Shown here in pieces: positions 26,273-36,640 of a DNA stretch of 64,000 nucleotides (the stretch's first letter is position 1; the number at the start of each line of letters is the position of its first letter). The notes beneath the pieces are model-generated. The model searched no databases. It worked only from the letters and a program-made list of their open reading frames with translations, and was not told the origin of the DNA. The stretch is from Brevibacterium pigmentatum. GTDB taxonomy: Bacteria > Actinomycetota > Actinomycetes > Actinomycetales > Brevibacteriaceae. Location: contig NZ_CP050153.1 of NCBI RefSeq assembly GCF_011617465.1, forward strand, positions 124,001 to 188,000. Direction: 5' to 3'. The position numbers were made by a program, and so were the translations under genes.

Positions 26273-27307
26273 ATGACAACTCAGATGAACGACAACCGCT
26301 TCGACGAGGCGCAGCTGCAGGCGCAGTTCGACGCCACGATCGAGGCCAAGGATCGGATCGAACCCCGGGACTGGATGCCCGAGGCCTACCGCAAGACGCT
26401 CATCCGCCAGGTCGCGCAGCACGCGCACTCGGAGATCATCGGCATGCAGCCCGAGGGCAACTGGATCTCCCGCGCACCCTCGCTGCGCCGCAAGGCGATC
26501 CTGTTGGCGAAGGTCCAGGACGAAGCCGGACACGGCCTCTACCTCTACTCCGCCGCCGAGACCCTGGGCGCCACGCGCAATGAGCTCACCGAGAAGCTCG
26601 TCGCCGGCAAGCAGAAGTACTCCTCGATCTTCAACTACCCGACCCTGTCCTACACGGATGTCGGCACGATCGGCTGGCTCGTCGACGGGGCGGCCATCTG
26701 CAACCAGGTCCCGCTGTGCCGGACCTCCTTCGGCCCCTACGGCCGTGCGATGATCCGCATCTGCAAGGAAGAGTCCTTCCACCAGCGCCAGGGCTACGAG
26801 CTGCTGATGACGATGATGCGCGGCACCGAGGCTCAGCGCGAGATGGTCCAGGAATCGGTCAACCGCTTCTGGTGGCCGGCGCTGATGATGTTCGGTCCTC
26901 CCGACGACAACTCGCCGAACACCGAGCAGTCGATGGCCTGGGGCATCAAGACCCACACCAACGATGAGCTGCGCCAGAAGTTCGTCGACATGTCCGTCCC
27001 GCAGGCAGAAGCCCTCGGCGTGACGTTCCCCGATGAGAACCTCAAGTGGAACGAAGAGCGCGGACACTACGACTTCTCCACCCCGAACTGGGACGAGTTC
27101 TGGGACGTCGTCAAGGGCAATGGCCCCTGCAACACTCAGCGAGTCGCCCATCGTAAGCGCGCCTGGGACGAAGGAGCGTGGGTGCGCGAAGCAGCGCTCG
27201 CCTTCGCGGAGAATCAGACCGCAGAGGCGGCCGCCACCACGGCCGCGGCCGACGCGACCCCCGCCGCCGGAGTCGACACCACCACCCCCGAGGAGACAGC
27301 GAAATGA
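26273..27307 (+). CDS. paaA: 1,2-phenylacetyl-CoA epoxidase catalytic subunit
   Basis: 344-residue catalytic subunit of the PaaABCE multicomponent monooxygenase, which epoxidises the ring of phenylacetyl-CoA. Di-iron ligands are visible in [17 protein letters not shown] and [18 protein letters not shown] at 26273 starts [10 protein letters not shown]; an in-frame upstream extension crosses the palindromic repeat and is not coding. The last 30 residues are an Ala/Thr-rich tail. Overlaps paaB by 4 bases. Confidence 0.95.
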   Translation: MTTQMNDNRFDEAQLQAQFDATIEAKDRIEPRDWMPEAYRKTLIRQVAQHAHSEIIGMQPEGNWISRAPSLRRKAILLAKVQDEAGHGLYLYSAAETLGATRNELTEKLVAGKQKYSSIFNYPTLSYTDVGTIGWLVDGAAICNQVPLCRTSFGPYGRAMIRICKEESFHQRQGYELLMTMMRGTEAQREMVQESVNRFWWPALMMFGPPDDNSPNTEQSMAWGIKTHTNDELRQKFVDMSVPQAEALGVTFPDENLKWNEERGHYDFSTPNWDEFWDVVKGNGPCNTQRVAHRKRAWDEGAWVREAALAFAENQTAEAAATTAAADATPAAGVDTTTPEETAK

Positions 27308-27645
27308 CCGAGACCAACCCCGGCTCCACCTCGGCGAAGGATGAATCCGCTGTGGGCTCGACCCGTGGCGAATGGCCGCTGTACGAGGTCTTCGTGCGCG
27401 GCAAGCGCGGACTCAACCACGTTCACGTCGGATCCCTGCACGCCGCCGACGACCAGATGGCCGTCCACCACGCCCGCGACGTCTACACCCGACGCAACGA
27501 AGGCGTGAGCATCTGGGTCGTCCGCGCCTCCGACATCACGGCCTCGAGCCCGGACGAGAAGGACCCGATGTTCGCCCCCAGCGGCGACAAGGTCTATCGC
27601 CACCCCACCTTCTACGACATCCCCTCCGATGTCCCCCATATGTGA
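27304..27645 (+). CDS. paaB: 1,2-phenylacetyl-CoA epoxidase subunit PaaB
   Basis: 113-residue small subunit of the epoxidase, a structural partner linking PaaAC pairs. Family core: [40 protein letters not shown] and the C-terminal [12 protein letters not shown]. About 20 residues of Ser/Thr-rich N-terminal extension precede it. Confidence 0.94.
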   Translation: MTETNPGSTSAKDESAVGSTRGEWPLYEVFVRGKRGLNHVHVGSLHAADDQMAVHHARDVYTRRNEGVSIWVVRASDITASSPDEKDPMFAPSGDKVYRHPTFYDIPSDVPHM

Positions 27646-27658
27646 GAAGGGGCGAGAA

Positions 27659-28635
<977 letters not shown>

Positions 28636-28639
<4 letters not shown>

Positions 28640-29208
28640 CCGCCATGCTCGAGACCTCCCCGACCGACACCCGCACAGCTGACATGGATACCCGTACGAC
28701 CGACACCGCCGCCGAGGCGATCGACCGTGCCCGGGCCGCCGCCGAACGCGTGACCGACCCCGAGATGCCGATGCTCACCCTCCTCGACCTCGGAGTTCTG
28801 CGCGACGTCACGATTGAGAACGGCCACGTCGTCACCACCATCACCCCCACCTATTCGGGCTGCCCGGCGATGGCGACGATGCGCGATGACCTGCAGCGCG
28901 AACTCCTCGAGGCCGGTTTCCCCGACGCCGAGGTGCGCGTGTCCCTGACACCCGCCTGGACGAGCGACTGGATCACCGAACGCGGCAGACAAGCACTCAA
29001 GGACGCCGGAATCTCCCCACCCGGAGCCGCACCGCGCAACTCCGGCCCGGTGGCGCTGACGCTCATGCCCACCCGCCGCGCTGTGACCTGCGTGCTGTGC
29101 GGATCCGACGACGTCAGGCTGTCCTCCGAGTTCGGCGCGACCGCGTGCAAGGCGATGTACCAGTGCAACGACTGCCTCGAACCGTTCGACCATGTGAAGG
29201 AGATCTGA
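28636..29208 (+). CDS. paaD: PaaD, iron-sulfur assembly-like maturation factor
   Basis: 190-residue MIP18/DUF59-type protein needed for an active epoxidase. The DUF59 core is VTDPEMPMLTLLDLGVLRDV, TPTYSGCPAM. The C-terminal zinc-ribbon-like cysteines are in CVLCGSDDVRLSSEFGATAC and YQCNDC. GTG at 28636 gives the GTGA overlap with paaC and is preferred over the ATG at 28645. Confidence 0.92.
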
Positions 29209-30326
29209 TGACACAGACGATCGATCAGACCGCCGAGGCGGCTCCCGCCACCGAGCCCGCCGACGGACGCTCCCGGTCGGCTTTCTACCCGCTGACCGTG
29301 AAGTCCGTCGACCACCTCACCGAGGATTCGGCCGCAGTGACTTTCGACGTGCCGGCCGAATACAGCGAACTCTTCGACTTCGCCGCCGGACAGTCCCTGA
29401 CCCTGCGACGCATCATCGACGGCCAGGAGCACCGCCGCACCTATTCGATCTGCGCCCCGGCGGGAACCGCCCCGCGCATCGGTGTGCGCGAAGTCCCCGA
29501 AGGCCTCTTCTCCCTGTGGCTGGTGGGCGAGGTCCGAGCCGGCGACGTCATCGAGGTGCAGCCGCCCTCGGGCAGCTTCCGCGCCGACGCCTCCGCCGGC
29601 GGCCGGCATCTGTGCATCGCGGCGGGTTCGGGAATCACCCCGATGCTCTCCATCGCGTCGACCGTGCTGTCCAACCCCGAAGCCTCGGTGACCCTGCTCT
29701 ACGGCAACCGGCACACGAACACCGTGATGTTCGCCGAGGAGCTCGCCGACCTCAAGGACGCCCGCAACCAACAGCTCGACCTCGTCCACGTGCTCTCCCG
29801 CGAACCCCGCGATGTCGAGCTCTTCTCCGGCCGCCTCGACGAGGAGAAGCTGCGGGATCTGCTCACCGCCATCGTCCCGATCGGCAGCATGGACCATGTG
29901 TGGCTGTGCGGACCCTTCGGCATGCTCGAAGACGCCCGCAAGGTGCTCGCCGAATTCGACGTGCCGAAGGACCGGATCCACTTCGAGCTCTTCTACGTCG
30001 ACGAACCCCCACCGGAGGTCGTCCACGCGGACAAGGTCGTCGAAGGCGCAACCAGCGACGTCACGGTCATCCTCGACGGCAAGCGTTCCACCTCGGCGAT
30101 GTCGCAGGGCAAGACCATCCTCGATTCCGCGCAGGAATCCCGGTCTGATCTGCCGTTCGCCTGCAAGGGCGGAGTCTGCGGAACCTGCCGCGCGAAGATC
30201 TGCGGCGGCGAGGTCAACATGGTCCGCAACTATGCTCTCGAGGACGCCGAGGTCGAAGCGAACTTCGTCCTTACCTGCCAGACGTTCCCCGTCAGCGACG
30301 AGGTCACGGTCGACTTCGACTCCTGA
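29208..30326 (+). CDS. paaE: 1,2-phenylacetyl-CoA epoxidase reductase PaaE
   Basis: 372-residue electron donor of the epoxidase. The FAD-binding part contains RRTYSICAPAG, the NAD(P) part has GSGITPMLSIASTVL and VWLCGPFGMLEDAR, and the C-terminal plant-type 2Fe-2S ferredoxin has CKGGVCGTCRAKICGG and a final LTCQTFP cysteine. The start overlaps the paaD stop by one base (TGATG). Confidence 0.95.
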   Translation: MTQTIDQTAEAAPATEPADGRSRSAFYPLTVKSVDHLTEDSAAVTFDVPAEYSELFDFAAGQSLTLRRIIDGQEHRRTYSICAPAGTAPRIGVREVPEGLFSLWLVGEVRAGDVIEVQPPSGSFRADASAGGRHLCIAAGSGITPMLSIASTVLSNPEASVTLLYGNRHTNTVMFAEELADLKDARNQQLDLVHVLSREPRDVELFSGRLDEEKLRDLLTAIVPIGSMDHVWLCGPFGMLEDARKVLAEFDVPKDRIHFELFYVDEPPPEVVHADKVVEGATSDVTVILDGKRSTSAMSQGKTILDSAQESRSDLPFACKGGVCGTCRAKICGGEVNMVRNYALEDAEVEANFVLTCQTFPVSDEVTVDFDS

Positions 30327-30417
30327 GCGTCCCGAACCCCAGTGGGCGCGGGCCCGCACACCAACGGGTGCAAGCCCGTACCATGTCACCTACCCGAACT
30401 CTTCAGCGAGGAGACCC

Positions 30418-31581
30418 ATGCCCGAGGCATTCATTCTGGACGGACTGCGCACCCCCATCGGACGCTACGGGGGTGCACTGGCCGACCAGCGGCCCGACGA
30501 CCTCGTGGCGACCACGATGAAGACCGTCGTCGAGCGGGCGGGCATCGACCCGACCGATATCGACGAGGTGATCCTCGGCTCGGCGAACCAGGCCGGTGAG
30601 GACAACCGGAACATCGCGCGCATGGCCGTGCTCCTGGCCGGACTGCCCGAATCCGTGCCCGGGTTCACCGTCAACCGTCTGTGCGCCTCGGGGATGACCG
30701 CGATCACGACGGCACGGGCGATGATCGCCGCGGGAGATGCCGATGTGGTCGTGGCCGGCGGAGTCGAATCGATGACTCGAGCCCCGTGGGTGAGCGAGAA
30801 GCCCTCGCGTGCGTGGTCGAAGCCGGGACGGACCTGGGACACCTCCATCGGCTGGCGGTTCACGAACCCCGCCTTCGGTGAGGACACGACTCTGTCGATG
30901 CCGCAGACGGCCGAACGCGTTGCCGAGAAGTGGCAGCTGAGCCGTGAGGCCCTCGACGAATTCGCCTATCAGTCCCATCAGAAGGCGCTCGCCGCGCAGA
31001 ACGCCGGCAGCTTCGGCCCGGAGATCCTGCCCATCGGAGAAGTCACCGCCGATGAGGGCCCGCGCGATTCGACGCTGGAGAAGCTCGGCAAGCTGCGCCC
31101 CATCCACGGACCCGGGGGCGTCATCACCGCCGGAAACTCCTCCTCGCTCAATGACGGCGCCGCCGTCGTCGTGCTCGTGTCCGAGGACTATGCGAGCAAG
31201 CACGGACTCAGCCCGCGCGCCCGCGTCGTCGCCGGTGCCAACGCTGGAGTCTCCCCGGAGATCATGGGCATCGGCCCCGTCCCCGCGACCCGGAAGGTGC
31301 TCGAGCGCACCGGGTGGAAGGTCGGCGAACTCGAGGCTGTCGAACTCAATGAGGCCTTCGCCTCCCAGTCGCTGGCGTGCATGGGCGACCTCGGCCTCGA
31401 CCCGGAGACCGTCAACGGCTTCGGCGGAGCGATCGCGCTCGGCCACCCGCTGGGCTGCTCGGGCACCCGCATCACTCTGACCCTGCTCAACCGCCTGGAG
31501 CAGGCCGGGGCGAAGAAGGGACTGGCGACTATGTGCGTGGGCGTCGGCCAGGGTTCGGCGCTGCTGCTGGAGCGCGTGTGA
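30418..31581 (+). CDS. paaJ: 3-oxoadipyl-CoA/3-oxo-5,6-dehydrosuberyl-CoA thiolase
   Basis: 387-residue thiolase I. The nucleophilic Cys is in NRLCASGMTAITTA (about residue 89); GHPLGCSGTR supplies the His, and MCVGVGQGSALLLERV the second Cys. It cleaves the two beta-keto-acyl-CoA intermediates of the lower paa pathway. ATG at 30418 follows GCGAGGAG. It is followed by paaF with a 4-base GTGA overlap. Confidence 0.9.
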   Translation: MPEAFILDGLRTPIGRYGGALADQRPDDLVATTMKTVVERAGIDPTDIDEVILGSANQAGEDNRNIARMAVLLAGLPESVPGFTVNRLCASGMTAITTARAMIAAGDADVVVAGGVESMTRAPWVSEKPSRAWSKPGRTWDTSIGWRFTNPAFGEDTTLSMPQTAERVAEKWQLSREALDEFAYQSHQKALAAQNAGSFGPEILPIGEVTADEGPRDSTLEKLGKLRPIHGPGGVITAGNSSSLNDGAAVVVLVSEDYASKHGLSPRARVVAGANAGVSPEIMGIGPVPATRKVLERTGWKVGELEAVELNEAFASQSLACMGDLGLDPETVNGFGGAIALGHPLGCSGTRITLTLLNRLEQAGAKKGLATMCVGVGQGSALLLERV

Positions 31582-32507
31582 GCGCCGGCGGCCCCGGCGG
31601 GGACACGAACGGCGCAGCCGGTGCACCCAACGGCCCCGGCGTGAACGATTCCGCCTCCCCGCTGCTCATCGAACGCCGTTCCGACCGCACGATCATCCGC
31701 CTCAATCGGCCGGAGGTCCGCAATGCCATCGACCAGTCGATGGTCGATGCCCTCCATGCCGTGTGCGCCGAGCTCGAGGCCGAACCGAAGGTTGCGATCC
31801 TCATCGGCACCTCGGGCGTCTTCGCCGCCGGTGCGGACATTTCGCAGCTGCGCAACCGTCGCCGCGATGATGCCCTGGCCGGGATCAATTCGAAGATCTT
31901 CTCCCGCATCCAGGAGCTGCCGATGCCGGTCATCGCGCTCGTTGAGGGATTCGCCCTCGGCGGTGGGGCCGAGCTCGCGTTCGCCGCGGACTTCCGCATC
32001 GGCACCCCGTCGACGAAGATCGGCAACCCGGAGACCGGTCTGGGCATCCTCGCCGCAGCCGGAGCCGCGTGGCGCCTGCGCGAACTCGTCGGCGAGCCCC
32101 GCGCCAAGGAGATTCTCCTGGCCGGGCGCACCCTGCAGGCCGACGAAGCCAAGGCGATCGGTCTGCTCAATGACGTCGTCGATCCCGAGGACCTCGAACT
32201 CGCCGGTCAGGCGCTGGCCGACCGGATAGCGAGCTTCGCACCCCTGGCCGTGCGGCTGAGCAAATCGGCGTTCCACGCGCCGCGTGAAGCGCATCCGCTC
32301 ATCGACAATGTGGCCCAGGCCGTGCTGTTCGAAACCGACGAGAAGTTCGCCCGCATGGATGCGTTCCTGTCCAAGCGCGCGGCGAAGAAGGCGAAGAAGG
32401 CCGCCGAGGCGGAAGCAGCCGAGCGTGCACGCGCCGAGGCCGTGGCGACCGAAGCGATGGATCAGCAGAGCGATCCGCGAACCCGAGGAGAAGGCGACAA
32501 CGCATGA
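31578..32507 (+). CDS. paaF: 2,3-dehydroadipyl-CoA hydratase (crotonase family)
   Basis: 309-residue enoyl-CoA hydratase. Both catalytic glutamates of true hydratases are present, in GFALGGGAELAFAADF and IGNPETGLGILAAAG, and the oxyanion loop is GVFAAGADISQL. This separates it from the isomerase-like paralogue at 33450. The GTG start couples it to paaJ. It has a Gly/Pro/Ala-rich N-terminal extension (about 28 residues) and an unusual Lys/Ala/Glu-rich tail of about 45 residues. Confidence 0.87.
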   Translation: MSAGGPGGDTNGAAGAPNGPGVNDSASPLLIERRSDRTIIRLNRPEVRNAIDQSMVDALHAVCAELEAEPKVAILIGTSGVFAAGADISQLRNRRRDDALAGINSKIFSRIQELPMPVIALVEGFALGGGAELAFAADFRIGTPSTKIGNPETGLGILAAAGAAWRLRELVGEPRAKEILLAGRTLQADEAKAIGLLNDVVDPEDLELAGQALADRIASFAPLAVRLSKSAFHAPREAHPLIDNVAQAVLFETDEKFARMDAFLSKRAAKKAKKAAEAEAAERARAEAVATEAMDQQSDPRTRGEGDNA

Positions 32508-33376
32508 GCGAGCCCAACACAGACACCCCCAGCGAGGCGGCCCCCACCATCGCACGTGTCCCTGATGTCGTCGGCGTCTACGGCGGCGGACGGATGGGTG
32601 CCGGAATCGCGCATGCCTTCGCCACCGCCGGTGCCCGCGTCATCGTCATCGAGAACACGGACGAGACCGTGGCAGCGGCCAGAGAGCGCATCGACGCGTC
32701 TACGAGTAAGTCACGGTCCAAGGGCATCGAGGTGCCCGGCACCGTCGTCGTCGACCGTGACCCGACCCTGCTCGACGAGGCCCTCCTCGTCGTCGAAGCC
32801 GTGCCCGAGATCGTCGAACTCAAGCAGGAAGTGCTCGCGAGCATTGCGAAGCACGCTCCTGCAGCATCCATCGGCACGAACACCTCGGCGCTGTCCATCG
32901 ATGAGCTTGCCGCTGCCCTGCCGCGACCGCAGGCGCTCATCGGGCTGCACTTCTTCAACCCGGTGCCCGTGTCCGAACTCGTCGAGGTCGTCGTCGGCAC
33001 CCACACCGACGTGAAGCTCGTCGATGTTGCCAAGGATTGGGTGACGGGGCTGGGGAAGACGGCGATCACGGTGAAGGACTCGCCCGGATTCGCCTCCTCC
33101 CGCCTCGGCGTGGCTCTTGCTTTGGAAGCGATGCGGATGGTCGAGGACGGTGTTGCCAGTGCCGAGGACATCGACCGGGCCATGACCCTGGGCTACCGGC
33201 ATCCGGCCGGGCCGCTGACAACGACGGACATCGTCGGCCTCGATGTGCGCCTCGGCATCGCCGAGCACCTCGCCGCTGAGATCGGCGAGCGTTTCACACC
33301 CCCGCAGATACTGAAGGACAAGGTCGCCGCCGGTGAACTCGGCCGCAAGACCGGACAGGGTTTCTACACCTGGTGA
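32504..33376 (+). CDS. paaH: 3-hydroxyadipyl-CoA dehydrogenase
   Basis: 290-residue 3-hydroxyacyl-CoA dehydrogenase. The NAD-binding start is VYGGGRMGAGIAHAFATAG. The catalytic region has GLHFFNPVPVSELVEVV and the C-terminal dimer domain VKDSPGFASSRLGVALALEA and RKTGQGFYTW. It oxidises 3-hydroxyadipyl-CoA to 3-oxoadipyl-CoA, the PaaJ substrate. ATGA overlap with paaF. Confidence 0.9.
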   Translation: MSEPNTDTPSEAAPTIARVPDVVGVYGGGRMGAGIAHAFATAGARVIVIENTDETVAAARERIDASTSKSRSKGIEVPGTVVVDRDPTLLDEALLVVEAVPEIVELKQEVLASIAKHAPAASIGTNTSALSIDELAAALPRPQALIGLHFFNPVPVSELVEVVVGTHTDVKLVDVAKDWVTGLGKTAITVKDSPGFASSRLGVALALEAMRMVEDGVASAEDIDRAMTLGYRHPAGPLTTTDIVGLDVRLGIAEHLAAEIGERFTPPQILKDKVAAGELGRKTGQGFYTW

Positions 33377-33449
33377 CACCCTGGTGACGGGCGCGACTGC
33401 GTCCGCCACCTCAGGCGCAGCAACTGCAAGGACACGCAAAGGAGCATCC

Positions 33450-34226
33450 ATGACCGAGATCCAGCTGAAGAACCGCGGCCCGATCGCCGAACTCGTCCTC
33501 GACGGACCCGAGTCCCGCAACGCCCTCGACGCGGACAACCTCCGCGATATCGCGGCCGCCGTGGCCAAGGTCGCCGAGGCGGTCCCCAACGTGCGCGTGC
33601 TCGTCATCCGCGGGGAGGGCAAGGTCTTCTGCTCCGGTCGCGATATTGCGAACGTCGACGTCGAGACCGATGACGCCCACGCCTTCCTCGCAGAGATCTT
33701 CGCCCCCGTGTTCCAGGCGATCCGCGCGCTGCCGATCCCGGTGATCGCCCAGGTCCAAGGGGCCGCGCTCGGGCTCGGGTACGGAGTCGCCGCGGCCGCG
33801 GACATCATCTTCGCCGCTGATGATGCGAAGTTCGGGTCCCCGTTCGCCGCGATCGGCGCGATGCTCGATTCCGGCGCTCACCACGTGCTCCTCGACCGGG
33901 TCGGCTATCACCGGACGATGGACCTCATCGTCACCGGTGATTTCATGACCGGCGCCGAGGCGGCCGCCACCGGGATCGTCTCCCGTGCGGTCCCAGCCGC
34001 GGAACTGTCCGACTTCGTCGAATCGAAGCTCGAGAAGATCGTCACCGGACCGGCCGAGGCCTTCGCCATGGAGAAGGGCTTCGTCCAGAAGCTCGCCGAC
34101 GAACGGCCGAACCTCGCCGAGGTGCTCGCCCAAGAGGCGGCCCTGCAGGAATCGGCGCGCCAGACCCCGGACTACGCCGAAGGCTTCAGAGCCTTCCAGG
34201 AGCGCCGCAAGCCGAACTTCGGCTGA
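33450..34226 (+). CDS. paaG: Ring-1,2-epoxyphenylacetyl-CoA isomerase-like crotonase
   Basis: 258-residue crotonase. The oxyanion loop is GKVFCSGRDIANV. At the two positions where hydratases have Glu it has none (ALGLGYGVAAAADI and FAAIGAMLDSGAHHV), but it keeps an Asp in AMLDSG at the place of the PaaG catalytic aspartate. That fits isomerisation of the epoxide to oxepin-CoA. ATG at 33450 follows AAAGGAG. Last gene of the paa run. Confidence 0.83.
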   Translation: MTEIQLKNRGPIAELVLDGPESRNALDADNLRDIAAAVAKVAEAVPNVRVLVIRGEGKVFCSGRDIANVDVETDDAHAFLAEIFAPVFQAIRALPIPVIAQVQGAALGLGYGVAAAADIIFAADDAKFGSPFAAIGAMLDSGAHHVLLDRVGYHRTMDLIVTGDFMTGAEAAATGIVSRAVPAAELSDFVESKLEKIVTGPAEAFAMEKGFVQKLADERPNLAEVLAQEAALQESARQTPDYAEGFRAFQERRKPNFG

Positions 34227-34267
34227 GCCGCTCGTTCAGTGCGTCGCGGGGTCACTGCGTCGCCGGT

Positions 34268-35038
34268 TCACAGTGCCCGACGGTGGTTCTCATCGTCGGG
34301 GCTCTCCGTCGACCCGTTCTTCGTTTTCTCGGCATCCCGCGAGCTCTTCCATCGGCGCATCGTGATGATCGTCAACGCGATGACCAGTGCCCAGGAGATG
34401 CCCACTGCGATGCCGTTGAGGGCATTCGGGTCCCCGATGAAGGCACCGACGGCCACAAGTGAGAGCTGGCCCGGCAGGGACGAGATGACAGTGGCGCTGA
34501 GGAATGTGCGGTTGTCGATTCCCAGTGCCCCGCTGCCGTAGTTGACCGGCCAATACGGGAAACCGGGCATGAGGCGCAGGGCGCACACCGCGTAGAAGCC
34601 GCCGCCGGTGAGCTTGGATTCGATCGTCTCGGCATGGGACCCGAGCAGACGTAGAACCGTGTCCCGACCGAGCGCCCGGGCGATCCAGTAGCCGAGCCAG
34701 CAGCCCCCGACGACTCCGGCCATCGACAGGAGGGTGCCGAACGGCAGTCCGAAGATGAGTCCTCCGGCCGTGGCCATGATCGTCACAGGGATCGGGGTGG
34801 CGGCAACGCCCATATAGATGAGGACGAAGACGGCGAAGCCCCAGAATCCGGCGGCCGCGATATCGTCCTGCAGCACGTCGACCGAGGGCAGGCGAACATT
34901 GAAGACCGCCCACACACCGGCCAGCACGGCGAGTGCGAGGGCGATATTGCGCAGGATCGTCGACCAGTCGAGACGCTCCCGGTTATGCCGGGTGCGGGGC
35001 GACCACTCCGCGGGCGAGGCGTCTTCGTATCCGGACAT
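34268..35038 (-). CDS. TVP38/TMEM64 family membrane protein
   Basis: 256-residue integral membrane protein of the DedA/VTT group, with about six hydrophobic segments. The VTT signature is seen in GGLIFGLPFGTLLSMAG with GGCWLGYWIARALG, and LRLMPGFPYWPVNYGSGALG. These proteins are implicated in lipid flipping or envelope homeostasis, without a settled role in actinobacteria. Convergent with paaG across a 41-base gap. Confidence 0.83.
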   Translation of the reverse strand: MSGYEDASPAEWSPRTRHNRERLDWSTILRNIALALAVLAGVWAVFNVRLPSVDVLQDDIAAAGFWGFAVFVLIYMGVAATPIPVTIMATAGGLIFGLPFGTLLSMAGVVGGCWLGYWIARALGRDTVLRLLGSHAETIESKLTGGGFYAVCALRLMPGFPYWPVNYGSGALGIDNRTFLSATVISSLPGQLSLVAVGAFIGDPNALNGIAVGISWALVIALTIITMRRWKSSRDAEKTKNGSTESPDDENHRRAL

Positions 35039-35083
35039 GGCCCGATCTTACGTCTCGCCCGGGGTGGTAGGGCAATCCCACCG

Positions 35084-36400
35084 TCAGGCTGCGGGACCCT
35101 CGGTCAGAGTCACCTCGCTGGTGTGGGACTGACCGTCGGCGTCGGTCCAACTCAGCGACACGGTGTCACCGGGCTTGTGCTCGGCGATGGCGGACGACAG
35201 AGCAGTGCCGTCGGTGATCTGCGTCGAACCGATCTGGGTGATCGTGTCACCGGCGGTCAGTCCTGCCTCGGCCGCGGGGGTGTTCTCATAGACACCGGCG
35301 ACGACCGCACCCTCGGCCTGCGACGCTGAACCCGATTGACTGGCTCGGCCCGGCTGGATGGGCTGTGAGTCCTGCTGGACGCCGATGCCGAGGAATGCCG
35401 GATAGCCGATCGTGTTCGTGCTCGTCTGCTGTCCGTCGATGATCGCTTCGGCAGTCGTCAGCGCGGACTCGATGGGGATGGCGTAGCCCGTGACGACGGG
35501 GGCGCCGGAGGAGGCGGCCGTGTTCATGCCCACGACTTCTCCTTGGTCATCGAGCAGCGCCCCGCCTGAATCGCCGGACACGATATCGGCCTGGACTTCG
35601 ATCATGTCTCCCAGAGTCTCCGAGTCCTCGGAGCCCTGTGCGGTGGTGGTGACCGAAGCGCCGAGGTCGGTGACCGAAGCGCCGAGGTCGGTGACCGATC
35701 CGTCGGCGGCCTGCAGCTGTCCCTGCCCCTCGGAATTGCCGACGGCGGTGACATCGTCACCGACGGCGACGGAGTCTCCATCGATGGTGGCCGGCTGCAG
35801 GTTCGAGGCGTCCTTGAGCTGGAGCACCGCGACGTCCTTCGTCGAATCGGAGCCGACGACGGAGGCCTCATAGGTCTTGCCGGTCGTAGTCACGGTGACG
35901 GAGATCTTCGTCGAATCGGCGATGACGTGGTTGTTCGTCAGCACCAGACCGTCCTTGCTCAGTACGATGCCGGTGCCGGCCGCCTCGGCGTTTTCGTAGC
36001 CGAGCTCGGTGTCGATGAGGACGACTCCCGTGGATTCCTCGGCGCTCGCCGGGGACGCCTCCTGCTGGGTCGAGCCGTTGGAGTCCTGGCCGGTGTTCGG
36101 CGACTGCGCGTTCCCGCCGGGTGCGGTGCCGTTGCCGGGAGTGACGCCGTTGGTTCCTCCCTGGGTGCCCTTTCCCTGACCGAGACCGGACGACTGACCT
36201 CCACTTTGTCCGGGATCGGTGCCCTGTCCAGGATCAGTGGCCTGTCCGGTGAAGGGGATGGCTGACTGGGTGGTCGCGACCGTGGAGGTGTGGGCCGCCG
36301 CGGCAGCCGGCAGTCCCGCGGCCGTGCCGACGGTCAGTGCCAGTGCGGCTGCGGCGGCAGTGACCGCTGCCGCCAGGCGACGACGGGGGTTGGTGCTCAT
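35084..36400 (-). CDS. Secreted HtrA-type serine protease with PDZ domain
   Basis: 438-residue trypsin-like protease. It has a signal peptide (MSTNPRRRLAAAVTAAAAAL... with AAAAAH as probable cleavage area). Next comes a Gly/Gln/Asn/Ser-rich linker (about residues 45-120). The catalytic triad is visible: His in VLTNNHVIA, Asp in STKDVAVLQL, Ser in SGDSGGALLD. A PDZ domain follows (YENTPAAEAGLTAGDTITQI). Probably acts outside the membrane in envelope quality control. It carries a small in-frame tandem duplication. Confidence 0.87.
   Translation of the reverse strand: MSTNPRRRLAAAVTAAAAALALTVGTAAGLPAAAAAHTSTVATTQSAIPFTGQATDPGQGTDPGQSGGQSSGLGQGKGTQGGTNGVTPGNGTAPGGNAQSPNTGQDSNGSTQQEASPASAEESTGVVLIDTELGYENAEAAGTGIVLSKDGLVLTNNHVIADSTKISVTVTTTGKTYEASVVGSDSTKDVAVLQLKDASNLQPATIDGDSVAVGDDVTAVGNSEGQGQLQAADGSVTDLGASVTDLGASVTTTAQGSEDSETLGDMIEVQADIVSGDSGGALLDDQGEVVGMNTAASSGAPVVTGYAIPIESALTTAEAIIDGQQTSTNTIGYPAFLGIGVQQDSQPIQPGRASQSGSASQAEGAVVAGVYENTPAAEAGLTAGDTITQIGSTQITDGTALSSAIAEHKPGDTVSLSWTDADGQSHTSEVTLTEGPAA
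35648..35698. repeat. 21-base tandem repeat inside the HtrA gene
   Basis: Two identical 21-base units (35648-35668 and 35669-35689) and a 9-base third partial copy. They encode VTDLGASVTDLGASV in the protease domain, in a surface loop between the Asp and Ser of the triad. Confidence 0.85.
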
Positions 36401-36543
36401 GGTCTGTGCCTTTCTCTGCTGAGTGGGAGTGCGTGATGACTCCTATTCAGCACCTGGACGCTGTGGCCAGGCTGTGGCGCAGCTGGAGCGAGGCTTCGAC
36501 TTCGTCAGGCGAGAGCTGAGAGGGCCGGACCGGGGCATGAATG

Positions 36544-36587
36544 CGCCGATCCCTGCGGAGCTGAACTCAGCTCCGCAGGGATCGGCG
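36544..36587. repeat. Perfect 21-base-pair hairpin
   Basis: Arms 36544-36564 and 36567-36587 are exact complements around a 2-base centre. It lies upstream of the HtrA gene and downstream of the small transporter-subunit gene (both minus strand), so it would be the terminator of the transporter transcript. A GC-rich stem without a T-tract. The rest of 36401-36640 holds the HtrA promoter region, with nothing else recognisable. Confidence 0.65.
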
Positions 36588-36640
36588 GGGTGACGGCTGC
36601 GGCAGGGCCGCCTCGGCGAGGGTTTCAGCCTGAGGGATTC

